Source: Bugula neritina (Eukaryota > Bryozoa > Gymnolaemata > Cheilostomatida > Bugulidae). From it: 64,000 nucleotides of DNA. The notes below the pieces were generated by a model. It did no database searches, had not been told where the DNA came from, and saw only the letters and a list, made by a program, of their open reading frames with translations. The translations under genes were made by a program, and so were the position numbers. The stretch is taken from positions 9,397,150 through 9,461,149 of the forward strand of contig OZ037772.1 of the NCBI GenBank assembly GCA_964035545.1. Reading direction: 5' to 3'. This document shows positions 1 through 10,737 of the stretch, one piece after another (within the stretch, counting starts at the first letter, position 1; the number at the start of each line of letters is the position of its first letter).

Positions 1-655
1 AATATAATAAGTATGTATGTAAAAGCACTAGCAATGTATATCATAAATTGTAGATAGCAGCATGAAATAATGATTCAACATAGCATGCAACTACAGCCCA
101 TATTATTAAAACTTTATAACATAAAAATGTAATCACAATATATATATATTTTGTAAATAGTAGTTTATTACCTCTTTTCTCTCTCTCCTAGTCTACTGTT
201 ATGTTAATGCTGTGGCTTTGCACAGTCTTTCAAATAATGCTACTCTTTAGTAGTCTTACATAAACTTAATGCTGTCCAAACTGACAGCATGACTCTAACA
301 ATCTTGCAACTACTAAAAATGGTTTTGTCTTATATACTAATCCATTTGATAAACATTATTGTGTTGTAAGAGGTATGATTTTACAATTTACTATTTTGGG
401 GTGGGATCTTACTGTTTCAAGAAGTGGGCTGAAGTAAACAAGCATGTGTGACATCACAGCTGATGCAAGCATAACTGCTGACTATGAATCATTCTACATG
501 CGTAGCTACTGTTTTGGGGTAGTAATTAAAGAAGCATTAGGTTGACTACTGGCAGCTAGTGGTTATAGGCTAATTTGAGGTTGATGACATTGTGATTGTG
601 TGTGATTGTACTACAAGTTATAATTTCTGTAAACATCCTATTTCGTAACATTACA
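1..655 (-). repeat. Left (3') LTR of BEL/Pao element, truncated by window edge
   Basis: Bases 1-655 match 4586-5240 at a constant offset of 4585, and I found no difference in the lines I compared. The first 98 bases of this LTR lie outside the window. Near-identity of the LTRs indicates a recent insertion despite the deleted pol. Confidence 0.93.
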
Positions 656-669
656 CTCCCCCCTTTAAT
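656..669 (-). promoter_or_regulatory. Polypurine tract of BEL/Pao element
   Basis: On the minus strand this reads as an A-rich then G-rich run (AATTAAAGGGGGGAG) directly abutting the 3' LTR. This is the position and composition of a plus-strand priming polypurine tract. Confidence 0.8.
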
Positions 670-867
670 TTCTCTCTATTCACTTAGAGGGAATTAACAA
701 TTATATTATTATGCATTTAAAATACTAATGTAGGTATGCATGCAAAGGTTATGGGGTAAATAGGTAAATTAATTTGTGGATAGGCCTATCTAAGTATGTG
801 GGTGGAGCTAGTCTCACATCTTTACTGTTCAACTCTGTAGTTGCTAGTTGTACTTTTACCTTACGAA

Positions 868-1060
868 TTAGGTCATCTCAGTTTTATGTGTTTCTATCTT
901 ACTTACACAATTGTCTTTACTTAGCCTGTAATATTCATCTAAAAATGACTCTTTTTGTACCCACTGCATTATAAGATGTTTAGCATCTGTCAAGTCAATA
1001 ATTGTGAGTCTGGGAGTTATGCTACCTTTATGCTTTACTAATCTTTTTCTTTTTGGGGTG
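868..1060 (-). pseudogene. Remnant of BEL/Pao pol just upstream of integrase
   Basis: In a different frame from the gag ORF, minus-strand residues include DLTDAKHLIMQWVQKESF. This resembles the stretch that precedes the integrase zinc-binding region in BEL/Pao polyproteins. It follows directly after the point where the RT sequence breaks off, so the simplest reading is an internal deletion joining the start of RT to the pre-integrase region. The integrase itself is also absent before the LTR. The assignment rests on pattern recognition, not on an alignment. Confidence 0.5.
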
Positions 1061-3772
1061 ATACACGCCAAAGTGGGGAATGTACCACTGATGGTTGCTT
1101 GCCTCACAAGTTGTAGGTACCAATTCTGCATCGCCATTGTTTGTTATGTCTGTCATGAATGCCACGTAGTCTGTTCCATATTCCTGGTCTTTAAGCATTT
1201 TAGTTTTGAGGGTATCAAGTCTGTGCACAGCTAATTGTCTATTGTTTGGTAATTGTGGCTTAGCATTTTTAAAGGGCAGTGGCATGCTGTAATAATTGTC
1301 TTCTCTTTGTTTAATATTGTTACGCATGTTATCTAAAAACTTGGCATCTTCCTGTGACATTTTATGAGAAGCAATGCACTTTGTGTCAGTATAATCTTGC
1401 TGTAGGACATTCAAGATATCTGAGCACAAGTTCTGCTCATGAGCCATAGCCCTATTGCATGTGGGAAATGAGTTTGTTTCATGCTTACCACTATTGCCTA
1501 CAATACACCATCCTAGAGGTGTTCTCAGAGCAAAGGGATCATTGATTGCAGGGCCTATTTTAGTTTCAAGTGGCACTAAAGCTCTGGAGTTGTCATACCC
1601 TATAAGCATTCCTATCTCTATATCTAAACTTTGAGGTATTTCACCTGCAATGCATTTAAGGTGTGGCCATCTATTGGCAATTTCTGGTGTGGGTATGTGC
1701 TGCTTGTTAATTGGAATGCTGTCCCTACTGTAAGTCTTTCCTACTTGTATCTGCTCATGCATGTTCAGTCCTCTAATGGTCAAGTTATTGTACACCTTAC
1801 ACTTCATTTCCAAGTTGTCAGCTGTCATTGTTGTTAGTTTAAGAGAAACTGGTTTGCTTGTAGCTGTTTGTAGCTTACTAACAACTCGGTTGGTTACAAA
1901 TGTGGTATCTGACATGCTATCTAAGAGTGCATAAGTTAGCACTTCCTCATCTGGGTTATCTACAGTTGCTAGGTATATAGGCACAACCATTGAGCACAAG
2001 CCATTTGTTTTAGTCACTGTATTGTTGCTGTTAGCTGTTACTTGCTCTGGGTTGTTGCTACTTGCTAATTCATTTACCTGCACTGTTTCTACATTGGTAT
2101 TGCTGTTGTTAGCTTGTGTAGCTGGCTGATTGCTTCTATGTGTTACAGTAGGATGCCTTTTTTGGCATATTTTACAAGTAGCTCTATTTCTGCATTCTTT
2201 TGTCATGTGACCTATTCTCAAGCAACCAAAGCATAATCTTTTACTAGTAATGAACTGTTGTTTTTGATCAACTGGTATGCTAGCCAGTTTTCTACACTCA
2301 TGTGTGCTATGATTACTGTAATTGCAGTAGAGGCATAGTTTAGCTTTGTGATTTTCTGTACTTTTAACATCAGGAGAATGCTTTTCCATGCTAGTAGCAA
2401 AGCTAATGCCCTTGTTGTTGTGCTTTTGAGGCTTATGTGAGTCTATGACCCTTGAACCTGACAAAGATGAAGTGATTGGATCATTTAGGATTTCTGCTTC
2501 TGTTTGTACAAACTTTACAAACTGACTAAAACTGGGGTAACTCCTGTGATTTTTCCTATGTGTGGTTACCTCCCGCTTCCATCTGTTTATCATGTTATCT
2601 GGCAGCTTGGACATGAGCTCAAGATTCTTTTCGCAATCATTTAAAATTTCCAACTCTTTAATATCTTTTGCTGCTATTTCGCAATGTGTGAGGAAGTCAG
2701 AAAATGATTGTATCTGCTTATGTTCATGTGGTTTCATTTTGGGCCAAGCATTAATTTTCTTTCGAAATTCATTAGCAACTGTGAATTCTGACCCAAATCT
2801 TTCTTTCAAAATTATTCTGGCCTTTTGGTATGCTGCTAGTGTATGTAAACTGCATAGGCCACTAATTGCTTCTCTAGCAGGTCCATCAACATGCTGTTTC
2901 AAGACATACATTTTACCACCATCACCTATCATTTTATCCTTGATGTAACTCTCTATGGCATATTCCCAATCTATAAAGTCTAAGGGATTTCCCTTAAATA
3001 TTGGTGGCTTCGGCACATTGTTGGCTTGTATTGCTTTTGTTAAGCATGTGGCCAGGTATTCATTACTGCATGTAGAATGCTGTGATTCATTGTTTTGCAT
3101 GCTGCCTATTTGCTGTGGTTGGTTGCTTTGCAAAACTTCTACTGGCCTACTAAAAATAACTTCACTATTGCTTTCCTGATTCACTATTGGTTGGCAATTA
3201 TCTAAATACTCTGCTAGCTCATCTCTAACATCTACATCATGTTCCTCTATTATTTCCTGCCTTATTCTCAGTTGTTTCTGTTTTTCTAACAGCTTACTTT
3301 TACTTAATTCCAACTGGACATTGGCTAACTGCCTTTCTAGCTCAGCCTGTCTTTGCATGGCTTCCATTTCAATTTCTAATTGTGCAACTTGCAATTTTGT
3401 CTTGGCTGAGATGAATGAGCTTGCTTTTGATGTGTGTTTACTGCTAGCATGTACTGAATGGCTTTCGCCCTTACATTGTTCATGTATACTGTTAATTTGC
3501 TGTGTTAAGTCCTCAAGGTGAGGATGACTTGGAGCTAATGACTTTAGAATTGCTAAGTCAGCATCTGCATCTAACATAATTCGTTGTATGTCATCCCAAA
3601 ATTCATTATCATGATTGTCTGTTGCTGCATGCCTACTTCTAAACCTTTTAATTGCACTTGTGACAGATTTAAACCTTTTTTCTACCTCTAATTGTTTTCC
3701 CTTTGTAGATAGGGTTTTGACTCGGCTGCTAATCCTAATGCTATTACTACATGTGGATGTGTCATCATTCAT
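1028..3772 (-). CDS. BEL/Pao gag-protease polyprotein, truncated at start of RT
   Basis: A 914-residue uninterrupted ORF. The N-terminal third is a charged, coiled-coil-like region (about residues 100-200). A gag-like region follows with PKPPIFKGNPLDFIDWEYAI near residue 255, typical of the DUF1759 family in BEL/Pao. Two zinc knuckles lie at about residues 475-545 (CLYCNYSNHSTHEC and CFGCLRIGHMTKEC). Next comes an aspartic-protease-like region (DUF1758/A17 type) with LLDSMSDTTFV, where the catalytic motif is D-S-M rather than D-T/S-G. The C-terminus reaches the conserved RT entry motif HQWYIPHFGVYHP and then ends in KKKKISKA. The ORF is intact, so gag could still be made. RT, RNase H and integrase are deleted. 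Confidence 0.9.
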   Translation of the reverse strand: MNDDTSTCSNSIRISSRVKTLSTKGKQLEVEKRFKSVTSAIKRFRSRHAATDNHDNEFWDDIQRIMLDADADLAILKSLAPSHPHLEDLTQQINSIHEQCKGESHSVHASSKHTSKASSFISAKTKLQVAQLEIEMEAMQRQAELERQLANVQLELSKSKLLEKQKQLRIRQEIIEEHDVDVRDELAEYLDNCQPIVNQESNSEVIFSRPVEVLQSNQPQQIGSMQNNESQHSTCSNEYLATCLTKAIQANNVPKPPIFKGNPLDFIDWEYAIESYIKDKMIGDGGKMYVLKQHVDGPAREAISGLCSLHTLAAYQKARIILKERFGSEFTVANEFRKKINAWPKMKPHEHKQIQSFSDFLTHCEIAAKDIKELEILNDCEKNLELMSKLPDNMINRWKREVTTHRKNHRSYPSFSQFVKFVQTEAEILNDPITSSLSGSRVIDSHKPQKHNNKGISFATSMEKHSPDVKSTENHKAKLCLYCNYSNHSTHECRKLASIPVDQKQQFITSKRLCFGCLRIGHMTKECRNRATCKICQKRHPTVTHRSNQPATQANNSNTNVETVQVNELASSNNPEQVTANSNNTVTKTNGLCSMVVPIYLATVDNPDEEVLTYALLDSMSDTTFVTNRVVSKLQTATSKPVSLKLTTMTADNLEMKCKVYNNLTIRGLNMHEQIQVGKTYSRDSIPINKQHIPTPEIANRWPHLKCIAGEIPQSLDIEIGMLIGYDNSRALVPLETKIGPAINDPFALRTPLGWCIVGNSGKHETNSFPTCNRAMAHEQNLCSDILNVLQQDYTDTKCIASHKMSQEDAKFLDNMRNNIKQREDNYYSMPLPFKNAKPQLPNNRQLAVHRLDTLKTKMLKDQEYGTDYVAFMTDITNNGDAELVPTTCEASNHQWYIPHFGVYHPKKKKISKA

Positions 3773-4487
3773 TGTTGCTGTGTTAGTAATAGAGACAGTT
3801 AGTGAAAAGCATGCATTTACTTACTACAGCTATTTTATAACCTAAATTCAGTAGGAAAACTAGTTTGAACTAGTTTGTCAAGAACTATCACTAGCCAACA
3901 GCTAATGCAAACAAACAGCTGATGCCAGCACAGGGATTGCACCCAACTGCCCAATCAGAAACAGGGAGATCCTAATTGATTTTATGGGGCTTTGACACAA
4001 TGTCTATCAAATGGAGTTTCTATAATTACAATACTTCAAAAAATAAAACTGCATGCAAGCCTAACTGTTCTAATAACTTTCAATTCGACTATTTTCTTTA
4101 TAATTATGTCACTTATATGTGAAGGTGAGGGTTATATGGTAATCTCTCACCAATCTGCTGATTCCAGGTCACCTTTGTATGTAGTTGAGAGTAGTTGAAA
4201 ATAATCCTGATAAATGTTAGTAATGTTTATATAGTTGAGGTGGGTAGAAGTGAGGTTCTCTTTGTGGTCGTCTTATGTTTGTCGACTTCTTTTGTTGGAC
4301 TTGAGATGGAGCTTTTTCTCCCGGACTTGAGAAAGAGTTTTTACTCCCAGACTTTGAGAAAGAGTTTTTACTATAGAATGACACTCTTTGCTATGACTCT
4401 TGCTTTAGAGTGACACTCTAGCTTATACAGCCTGACTAGGAATAGGGAGGGTTTTAGACGTGATCAGAGTTTATTTGAGTCACCAAA

Positions 4488-5240
4488 TGTTGATCAAATA
4501 CTGACCAAACACTGACCAAACACTGACCGTAAAAACTAAAATAATAATGATACAACATAAGGCATAAGGCAAACAAAATGTACGTAATATAATAAGTATG
4601 TATGTAAAAGCACTAGCAATGTATATCATAAATTGTAGATAGCAGCATGAAATAATGATTCAACATAGCATGCAACTACAGCCCATATTATTAAAACTTT
4701 ATAACATAAAAATGTAATCACAATATATATATATTTTGTAAATAGTAGTTTATTACCTCTTTTCTCTCTCTCCTAGTCTACTGTTATGTTAATGCTGTGG
4801 CTTTGCACAGTCTTTCAAATAATGCTACTCTTTAGTAGTCTTACATAAACTTAATGCTGTCCAAACTGACAGCATGACTCTAACAATCTTGCAACTACTA
4901 AAAATGGTTTTGTCTTATATACTAATCCATTTGATAAACATTATTGTGTTGTAAGAGGTATGATTTTACAATTTACTATTTTGGGGTGGGATCTTACTGT
5001 TTCAAGAAGTGGGCTGAAGTAAACAAGCATGTGTGACATCACAGCTGATGCAAGCATAACTGCTGACTATGAATCATTCTACATGCGTAGCTACTGTTTT
5101 GGGGTAGTAATTAAAGAAGCATTAGGTTGACTACTGGCAGCTAGTGGTTATAGGCTAATTTGAGGTTGATGACATTGTGATTGTGTGTGATTGTACTACA
5201 AGTTATAATTTCTGTAAACATCCTATTTCGTAACATTACA
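4488..5240 (-). repeat. Right (5') LTR of BEL/Pao element, complete
   Basis: A 753-bp LTR whose ends were set by the TG...CA termini and by the end of identity with the left LTR at 655/5240. Its element-sense end holds a run of near-direct TGACCAAACAC-like repeats (plus 4490-4530). Confidence 0.88.
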
Positions 5241-5600
5241 CAGGGGAAGTCCCTAACTTATCACATGATTAACCTCAGGATCCAGTAGTAGCTATACTAT
5301 TAATATAGTAATAAGCGTATGTAATTTGTTGATGATAGGCATCACTATAGTGAAGTATTCCAATGAAAAAACATTAATCATGCCATGACAAGCTCACTTA
5401 CTAGTTATATATCATTGTCTGAAAACAATCATGATGACAGTAACACTATTGACTTTGACTGCTAACTGCTGATATTACTGCTGCTGCTACTATACTAGCA
5501 GTAGTAGTGGAGCTACTATAACGGTATATTATACTGAGATGATATACTATATGAAGTATAATATATACTGAGCTGGTATAGGCTACAGTTTCACGTGAAA
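5241..5600. repeat. Diverged duplicate of 24652-25010 (TRIM-unit spacer)
   Basis: It starts CAGGGGAAGTCCCTAACTTA and stays alignable by eye with 24652-25010, including the shared ATAGTAATAAGCGTATGT block and the CTG-rich run at the end. It shows that the two TRIM-like genes belong to a tandem duplication whose unit includes spacer DNA. No gene is seen in 5241-5703. Confidence 0.8.
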
Positions 5601-7603
5601 AATTTGTAAGCTTTAATATTAGGCCTGCTTATGTAATTAAAATGACTATATCAATAATGAATGTGCAAGAAGATCTTTAAGATTATACTATTTTCAACAT
5701 GTTTTAAAGAGTATGATAAGTGAAAGCACCTTGAAAAGACACAACATATATTTTCTTCAATGACTTAGCTGCTATGTAGATGAGTCCATTAGAATCTGCA
5801 CAGAGACTGTCTCCACCTTCAATATCATCACATGTCCAGAGTTCAACCAGCTGTCCATTCTCTATTTTATATTTCTGTAATTTACCTCCACAAACTCCTA
5901 ACAAATCACCATCTGGTAAAAACCTCAAACCAAGCAACTCGCGACAAGTTCTGCTCGTTTGTTGAGATATGAAGTCATAAAGTATCAAATGGTTAGTTTC
6001 TGGATTGTTTACTGCAATAAATCTGTCTGATACTATCATAACCCCAACTGCATCACTTGATCGTTCAAACCGAAACAATTCTTTTCTCTTTGTGATGTCA
6101 ACAGCCAAACACATCTCTACCTTGCACACACTTTGTGTTCTATGCAGTATGAATACATTCTGATGATGCTCGACTACTGATGCAACTAATTTCATATCTG
6201 TGCTGCATTCAACCAGTTTGCTCTCACCTCCAAGGAGGACATATAATCCATCACTTGTACCTACGAGTACATCTCCATTTTGTCTATAGCAAGCAGCAAG
6301 ACACGAACTACTTGTCTTATGTTCAGATATGAATTTCAGTGATGATGGAACTGTCACCAGATTTGCACTCAGCAGTGATGCAACTCTCCCATCTGTATAA
6401 TAGATAGATACTAATCATTATTAGCCTTGTGCTGCTATTTGATTTTAAACATTTATATATTTCTTGGAAGGTAAGTGTCAATTAATTTTATATATTCATA
6501 CAGACAAAAGGACTGATGGCTTAACAGCACCAACTTATCTAGCAATATAGCTCTAATTTATTTATAATTTTATAACAAAATTTAAAAGCTCGAATATTGA
6601 GAACTAAAAAGTTTAAGCTGCAGCTTAAAAAATTGCATCAAGTGTTTGAATATTCGATATAAATGGTAAATTTTAGGCAAAAACCCATTTATTTAATTAT
6701 TATTGTTTATTCATAAGCCTGCAGTATACATTATGTTATAGCTAATAATATACCTTAAAAAAGATTGTAATACTTGACTTACACGCTTGGCTTAGAGCTT
6801 GAGGTTTACTGATTGTGAATTCATCAGGTTTTATCTTACTGACTTCATTGGTAATTCTCTTTTTCTGCTTCACTTTCTCAGTCACATGGCTATTTTGAAT
6901 CAAACTATTTAAGTTGAATTGCACTTTTTGCAATTCATTTCTATTCAACATCAGGTTGGTGTAACAAACTTCTACCTCATTGGTCACTTTTTTCCTGTGA
7001 CCTATGACCTTTTTCATGAGTTCTTGACTTTTTTCCTTAATTTTCTTTATCTGTTAGAAGTTGAACATTCCCTATTTTTTATTTATTAAACAATTTTTAG
7101 CAAACATGCTATTTTATTAAAAGTTAACTTTAAATTATAAAATCAAGATAGCCACATTGCATGAGGCTAAAAGCACAAAATTTAAACTCACCCCTCCTTT
7201 GCGCAACTTTCGGATCTGCTTTACAAGTTTTTCACACGTCTGTTCCTGGTCATCCAGTTCTCTCCAAATCTTCTTGTCCAGATCATACACTTCATTTATC
7301 TTTTCTGTTGTAGTCTGAAGTTGAGTCTGTAGATATGTATTTACTTCCTCTTGCAAAGAGGAAAGAGACTTGAAGTGGTGTTGATCGGCCTCTATATAAA
7401 ATAATAAAATTTTAGTTGAAAATGTAAAGTTTACTTGCAGGTTCAATACAGTTTATCTTTCCAATAGACAACAGAAATATTTTTTTTGCTTTGTATTTTT
7501 TAGATACATCTTGCATAATTATAGCAAGTATTATAAATTGAATATACTGGTAATATATTTTCATTTTTGTTTTTGTTTTTTTTTATGGTAGTATATAAAG
7601 GTT

Positions 7604-7692
7604 TCATCTCACTCAGACGATTCCCACTTAGACAATTCCCACTTAGACGATTCCCACTTAGACGATTCTCACTTAGACGATTCTCACTTGGA
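7604..7692. repeat. 15-bp minisatellite
   Basis: About six head-to-tail copies of a 15-base unit (CACTTAGACGATTCC with variants) lie inside the intron/deletion region of TRIM-like copy 1. Any reading frame across it is an artefact of the repeat. Confidence 0.9.
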
Positions 7693-8029
7693 CACTTTTT
7701 TTATGTTGGTACAATATATATAGTAATATACATATATAACTGTTGCATTTACTGCTAAATATGAATAAGCTACCAAGCCAGCTATTTGCTTTAACTCAAT
7801 ATTAGTTTAGCTACAGTTTATTTTATTTAGGTTATTCAGGTAAAAATGGTACTATAAATATGGCACAGGCAATAATAGAAAATTTGGTTAAAATGACATA
7901 TTTTTAACATATTATAGGGGTTTGGGAAAACTTATCTGAACAACTATATGATCTGGACTCAACAGACCACTTATGACACATGACATCCATTTTGAATTTG
8001 TTTCAAATCATACCTTTGAACTATAAAAA

Positions 8030-8240
8030 AAACTCATGCAAGTTTATAGTCACTATCTCTGTGAGAAGCCCCTGATAGAAGGGGTTTTTGCTAAAGCAAG
8101 CTAAGGATTTATTTAAATGAAGCACAGGAGCAATTATGACTGGAGGCTCTTCCTAACATCACCGATAGTCTTTGTCCGGGCTCAAACCCATGACCTAGGC
8201 AAACGCTCTAACTTCGAGACCAGGAGTGCTATACCTAGCT
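8030..8240 (-). mobile_element. tRNA-derived SINE (family 1)
   Basis: On the minus strand a tRNA-like head with a B-box-like GGTTTGAGCCC stretch is followed by GGTGATGTTAGGAAGAGC and a tail ending TTCTCACAGAGATAGTGACTATAAACTTG. The same order occurs at 21185-21405 and 42445-42660. It occupies the gap where the second B-box exon of TRIM-like copy 1 should be. Confidence 0.8.
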
Positions 8241-8913
8241 TTAAACGATACAGTAACATTAAAAAATTTTCACTTCGTATTTTCATGAAGTGAAATAGAA
8301 TTTTTACCTTTTGATGGCCAGTACAAAGTTTGTCTCCACATGTAATGCAAAAGCAAGTGGCAATTTGACCTTGACATCCATAAGCTGTACAATATAGCAT
8401 ATCCAAGTCGGGCTTGTAATCTTTAGTTTCAACTTTCTTTAGTTCTTCAAAGTTGAGGTTTTCATGTACCATCCTGTAATCACATGTGTATTTTCATACC
8501 TTGATTCTTATAGTATAATAGTTTTTCTACAGGGAGCAGAGCATATTTTTAACATTCTATCTATTTTGTGATGGTTTTAACTTAAACCTACAGAAAAACG
8601 TTGAGAACTAAGATGAGACTGTCAGCCATTGACAGATAAAAACTTCATCTTTGCTTCAACTTGACTCTTTCGTTGGCAGTCAAATAAAAGTTGTAGGTAT
8701 ATAAACCATATACTATATATGAAAATTCAATTCCTTATAACTCACTGACCCACAATTAGGACACTTTACAGAGCCTTGTTGGTTGTAGTATCCTTCAATA
8801 CAACTCAAGCAAAATACATGCTGACAAGGCAGCTCTCTTGGATCTGTCATAGACACTGTTCTGGATGCACAGAAACCACATTCATACTCTGGGGGTAAGT
8901 GTTGGGCAGCCAT

Positions 8914-10184
8914 CTTGTTCAAAATATTACGATGGAGTCAAGATCTAAAACCTTAGGCAGCTAAATAAACAGCTAAGATGTTTTCAGGTTTGATAAAATA
9001 ATATATGAGATACAAATAATGCAAAACTGCTATTTATAGATGAAATAAACATCAAAGATTAGTTTTAGCTCAAATTCTATAGATATCAATAAGACAAATC
9101 TAGTATAACTTCCAAACATTGCAGAACAAGTAAATAAACAATAATTGATTTTTCACTAAAATTAAAGGATTTATGTAATGAAAAGAAAGTCTTTAAAAGC
9201 AAGACAGGTCTTTCTTTAAAACTGAATGCATGCTTTCAATGACAATTTTGTTTAGTATGTAAAAAAATCCAAGTATAAAATAAAATTTGCACTAACTGAC
9301 AGTTGGGCAATCAATCAACAACTCTATCTCACAAATATCATACCTACCTTGAAGAAGGATTAATGACCGCTGGTTTGATTGCGGCAGAAATACCACCATG
9401 CAAACAGTCAGGCAATCTACTTATATATAATACGAGATTAATTTTTTAAGTGCAGGTAAAAGATTTACCTAGTAGTAGCTAAAATATAAGCCAACTGCTA
9501 GTATAAACTGCTACAATGGCTATGTTTTAGAATGTTATACTACCTGTAATCAGCAGCTATATTCATTAATGTAAGCAAGTGTAATGCTTAAGGTTAATAA
9601 GCTAGTCATAGAGTTAGTACCATATTGACTGTATCTCAGAACATTTATTTCTCAATGCACAGGGTTAAACTAATAAAACCTATAATCAATAAATATAGTG
9701 CGGAGGCTAAAAGGGGAACCCCCAATTTATAAGCTAAGCACAATCACTTAGATTATCAAATTCAATAGAGTGTCTCAATAGAGTATAAGTGATGTATTGA
9801 ATTGTAGCACAATACAAAATATTGATTACAGCTAAACAATAATATATTATATTTAGGTTAATTGTGTGTTCACCTGCTTATAAATAACTTTAAATATACA
9901 GCAGGTAATAGTAAACTAGGCTTAAGCTGCACACATTTAGTTATCCTTCAGCACAATGCTATACGGATATATCAATATATAGGAGCTTTTATTTGTTGAA
10001 TTATCAAGCTAATTGCATGCCTTTTAAAAATGCAGCGTCATTGTATAAAATGTTGTAATGTGCTATTTTACAAAATTAATATAGAAATACTGTTTTTTTA
10101 TTTCGTTTGGTAATTGACCATATCATAGTTTATTGATGAGAATTACTAGCTTGTTTTTATTCTCAAAAAGCAGCTTATATAATG
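8914..10184. other. Upstream region of TRIM-like copy 1, no gene seen
   Basis: AT-rich non-coding DNA. A short stretch near 9690-9720 (AGGCTAAAAGGGGAACCCCC) resembles the AGGCTAGAAAGGGGAAGTCCC stretch at 24588, upstream of copy 2. It may be a remnant of the duplicated promoter-side spacer. Confidence 0.5.
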
Positions 10185-10328
10185 ATAAGGTGGTTGGGGC
10201 AATGACTATAAGTGAACACAAAGCCATAGGTTCAAATTGAAGTGAAGCTATTGCAGATGTTAAGAAGAGCATTCAGTCATAACAGTTTATACTTTGCCAC
10301 AATAGAAAACAAGTTCTTACCAACATAT
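10185..10328 (+). mobile_element. Decayed family-1 SINE abutting the Gypsy insertion
   Basis: Contains AGTGAACACAAAGCCATAGG and GATGTTAAGAAGAGCATTCA, matching the body of the SINEs at 21185 and 42445 with many changes. It runs up to the 4-bp target site of the Gypsy element at 10325-10328. I could not confidently find its tail on the other side (17946 onward). Confidence 0.55.
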
Positions 10329-10737
10329 TGTAGTGAATTTTGCCAGTTCACTATTATTATTTGTGGGTCTACTTAATCAAAGCCACTGCGACAGGTTGTT
10401 TACGATAAGATACTTTATTATTTACACAAATACAAGAAGGTTATTTACTGCTAGCATGAATAGAAAACGATTACATAATTAGTGAGCTTTAATACACAAC
10501 TGTTCTAAATGAAGTCCCAAGCTGCTCTGCCGGCTAGCTACTCAGCGCACTGCAACTACGAGTAGCTAGCTCCACCTGCTATCAATTAGTGTCACTGTCC
10601 TGATTGGTGGCTACTAATGGTGCCACTACTGTCCATAGTTACACTCCGACAGTGTCGAACTCACAAGATACATAAAACAATATAGAGTAAACCTTTTCGA
10701 TTAATACAATATACTTGCACCACTAAAATCTACCACA
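10329..10737 (-). repeat. Left (3') LTR of Gypsy element
   Basis: 409 bp, starting TGTAGTGAATTTTGCC and ending CTACCACA on the plus strand. It matches 17533-17941 with no difference noticed. The boundaries are fixed by the 4-bp target duplication. Confidence 0.97.

Larger units (their letters stand above)
1..5240 (-). mobile_element. BEL/Pao-type LTR retrotransposon, pol-deleted
   Basis: The element reads on the minus strand. It has a right (5') LTR at 4488-5240, a gag/protease ORF at 1028-3772, a G-rich polypurine tract at 656-669, and a left (3') LTR running off the window start. In element orientation the LTR begins TGTAATG and ends ATCAACA, the expected TG...CA termini. Bases after the 5' LTR (plus 4471-4487) begin TTTGGTGACTC on the minus strand, a possible primer-binding site after TGG. 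Reverse transcriptase (beyond its first residues), RNase H and integrase are missing, so the copy is non-autonomous. It inserted directly before a segment (5241 onward) whose paralogue at 24652 has no element, so the empty site is visible in the same window. Confidence 0.9.
5704..8913 (-). pseudogene. TRIM/NHL-like gene copy 1, missing second B-box exon
   Basis: Exons matching the downstream paralogue: RING 8750-8913, first B-box 8308-8473, coiled coil 7192-7391 and 6783-7050, and beta-propeller/NHL-like region 5704-6392. The RING is C3HC4 (CGFC, PCQHVFCLSC, CPNC), starting MAAQHLPPEYECGFC at 8913. The coiled-coil and propeller exons have the same lengths and phases as copy 2 where comparable. 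The exon for B-box 2 (181 bp in copy 2) cannot be found between 7392 and 8307, where a SINE sits instead. Joining 8308-8473 directly to 7192-7391 breaks the frame (phase 0 to phase 1). A match for the last exon of copy 2 is also not seen; the reading frame runs to a stop at 5704, or may splice at the CAAG/GTGCTT donor at 5729 toward DNA beyond the BEL insertion. I call it a probable pseudogene or a rearranged gene. Confidence 0.65.
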
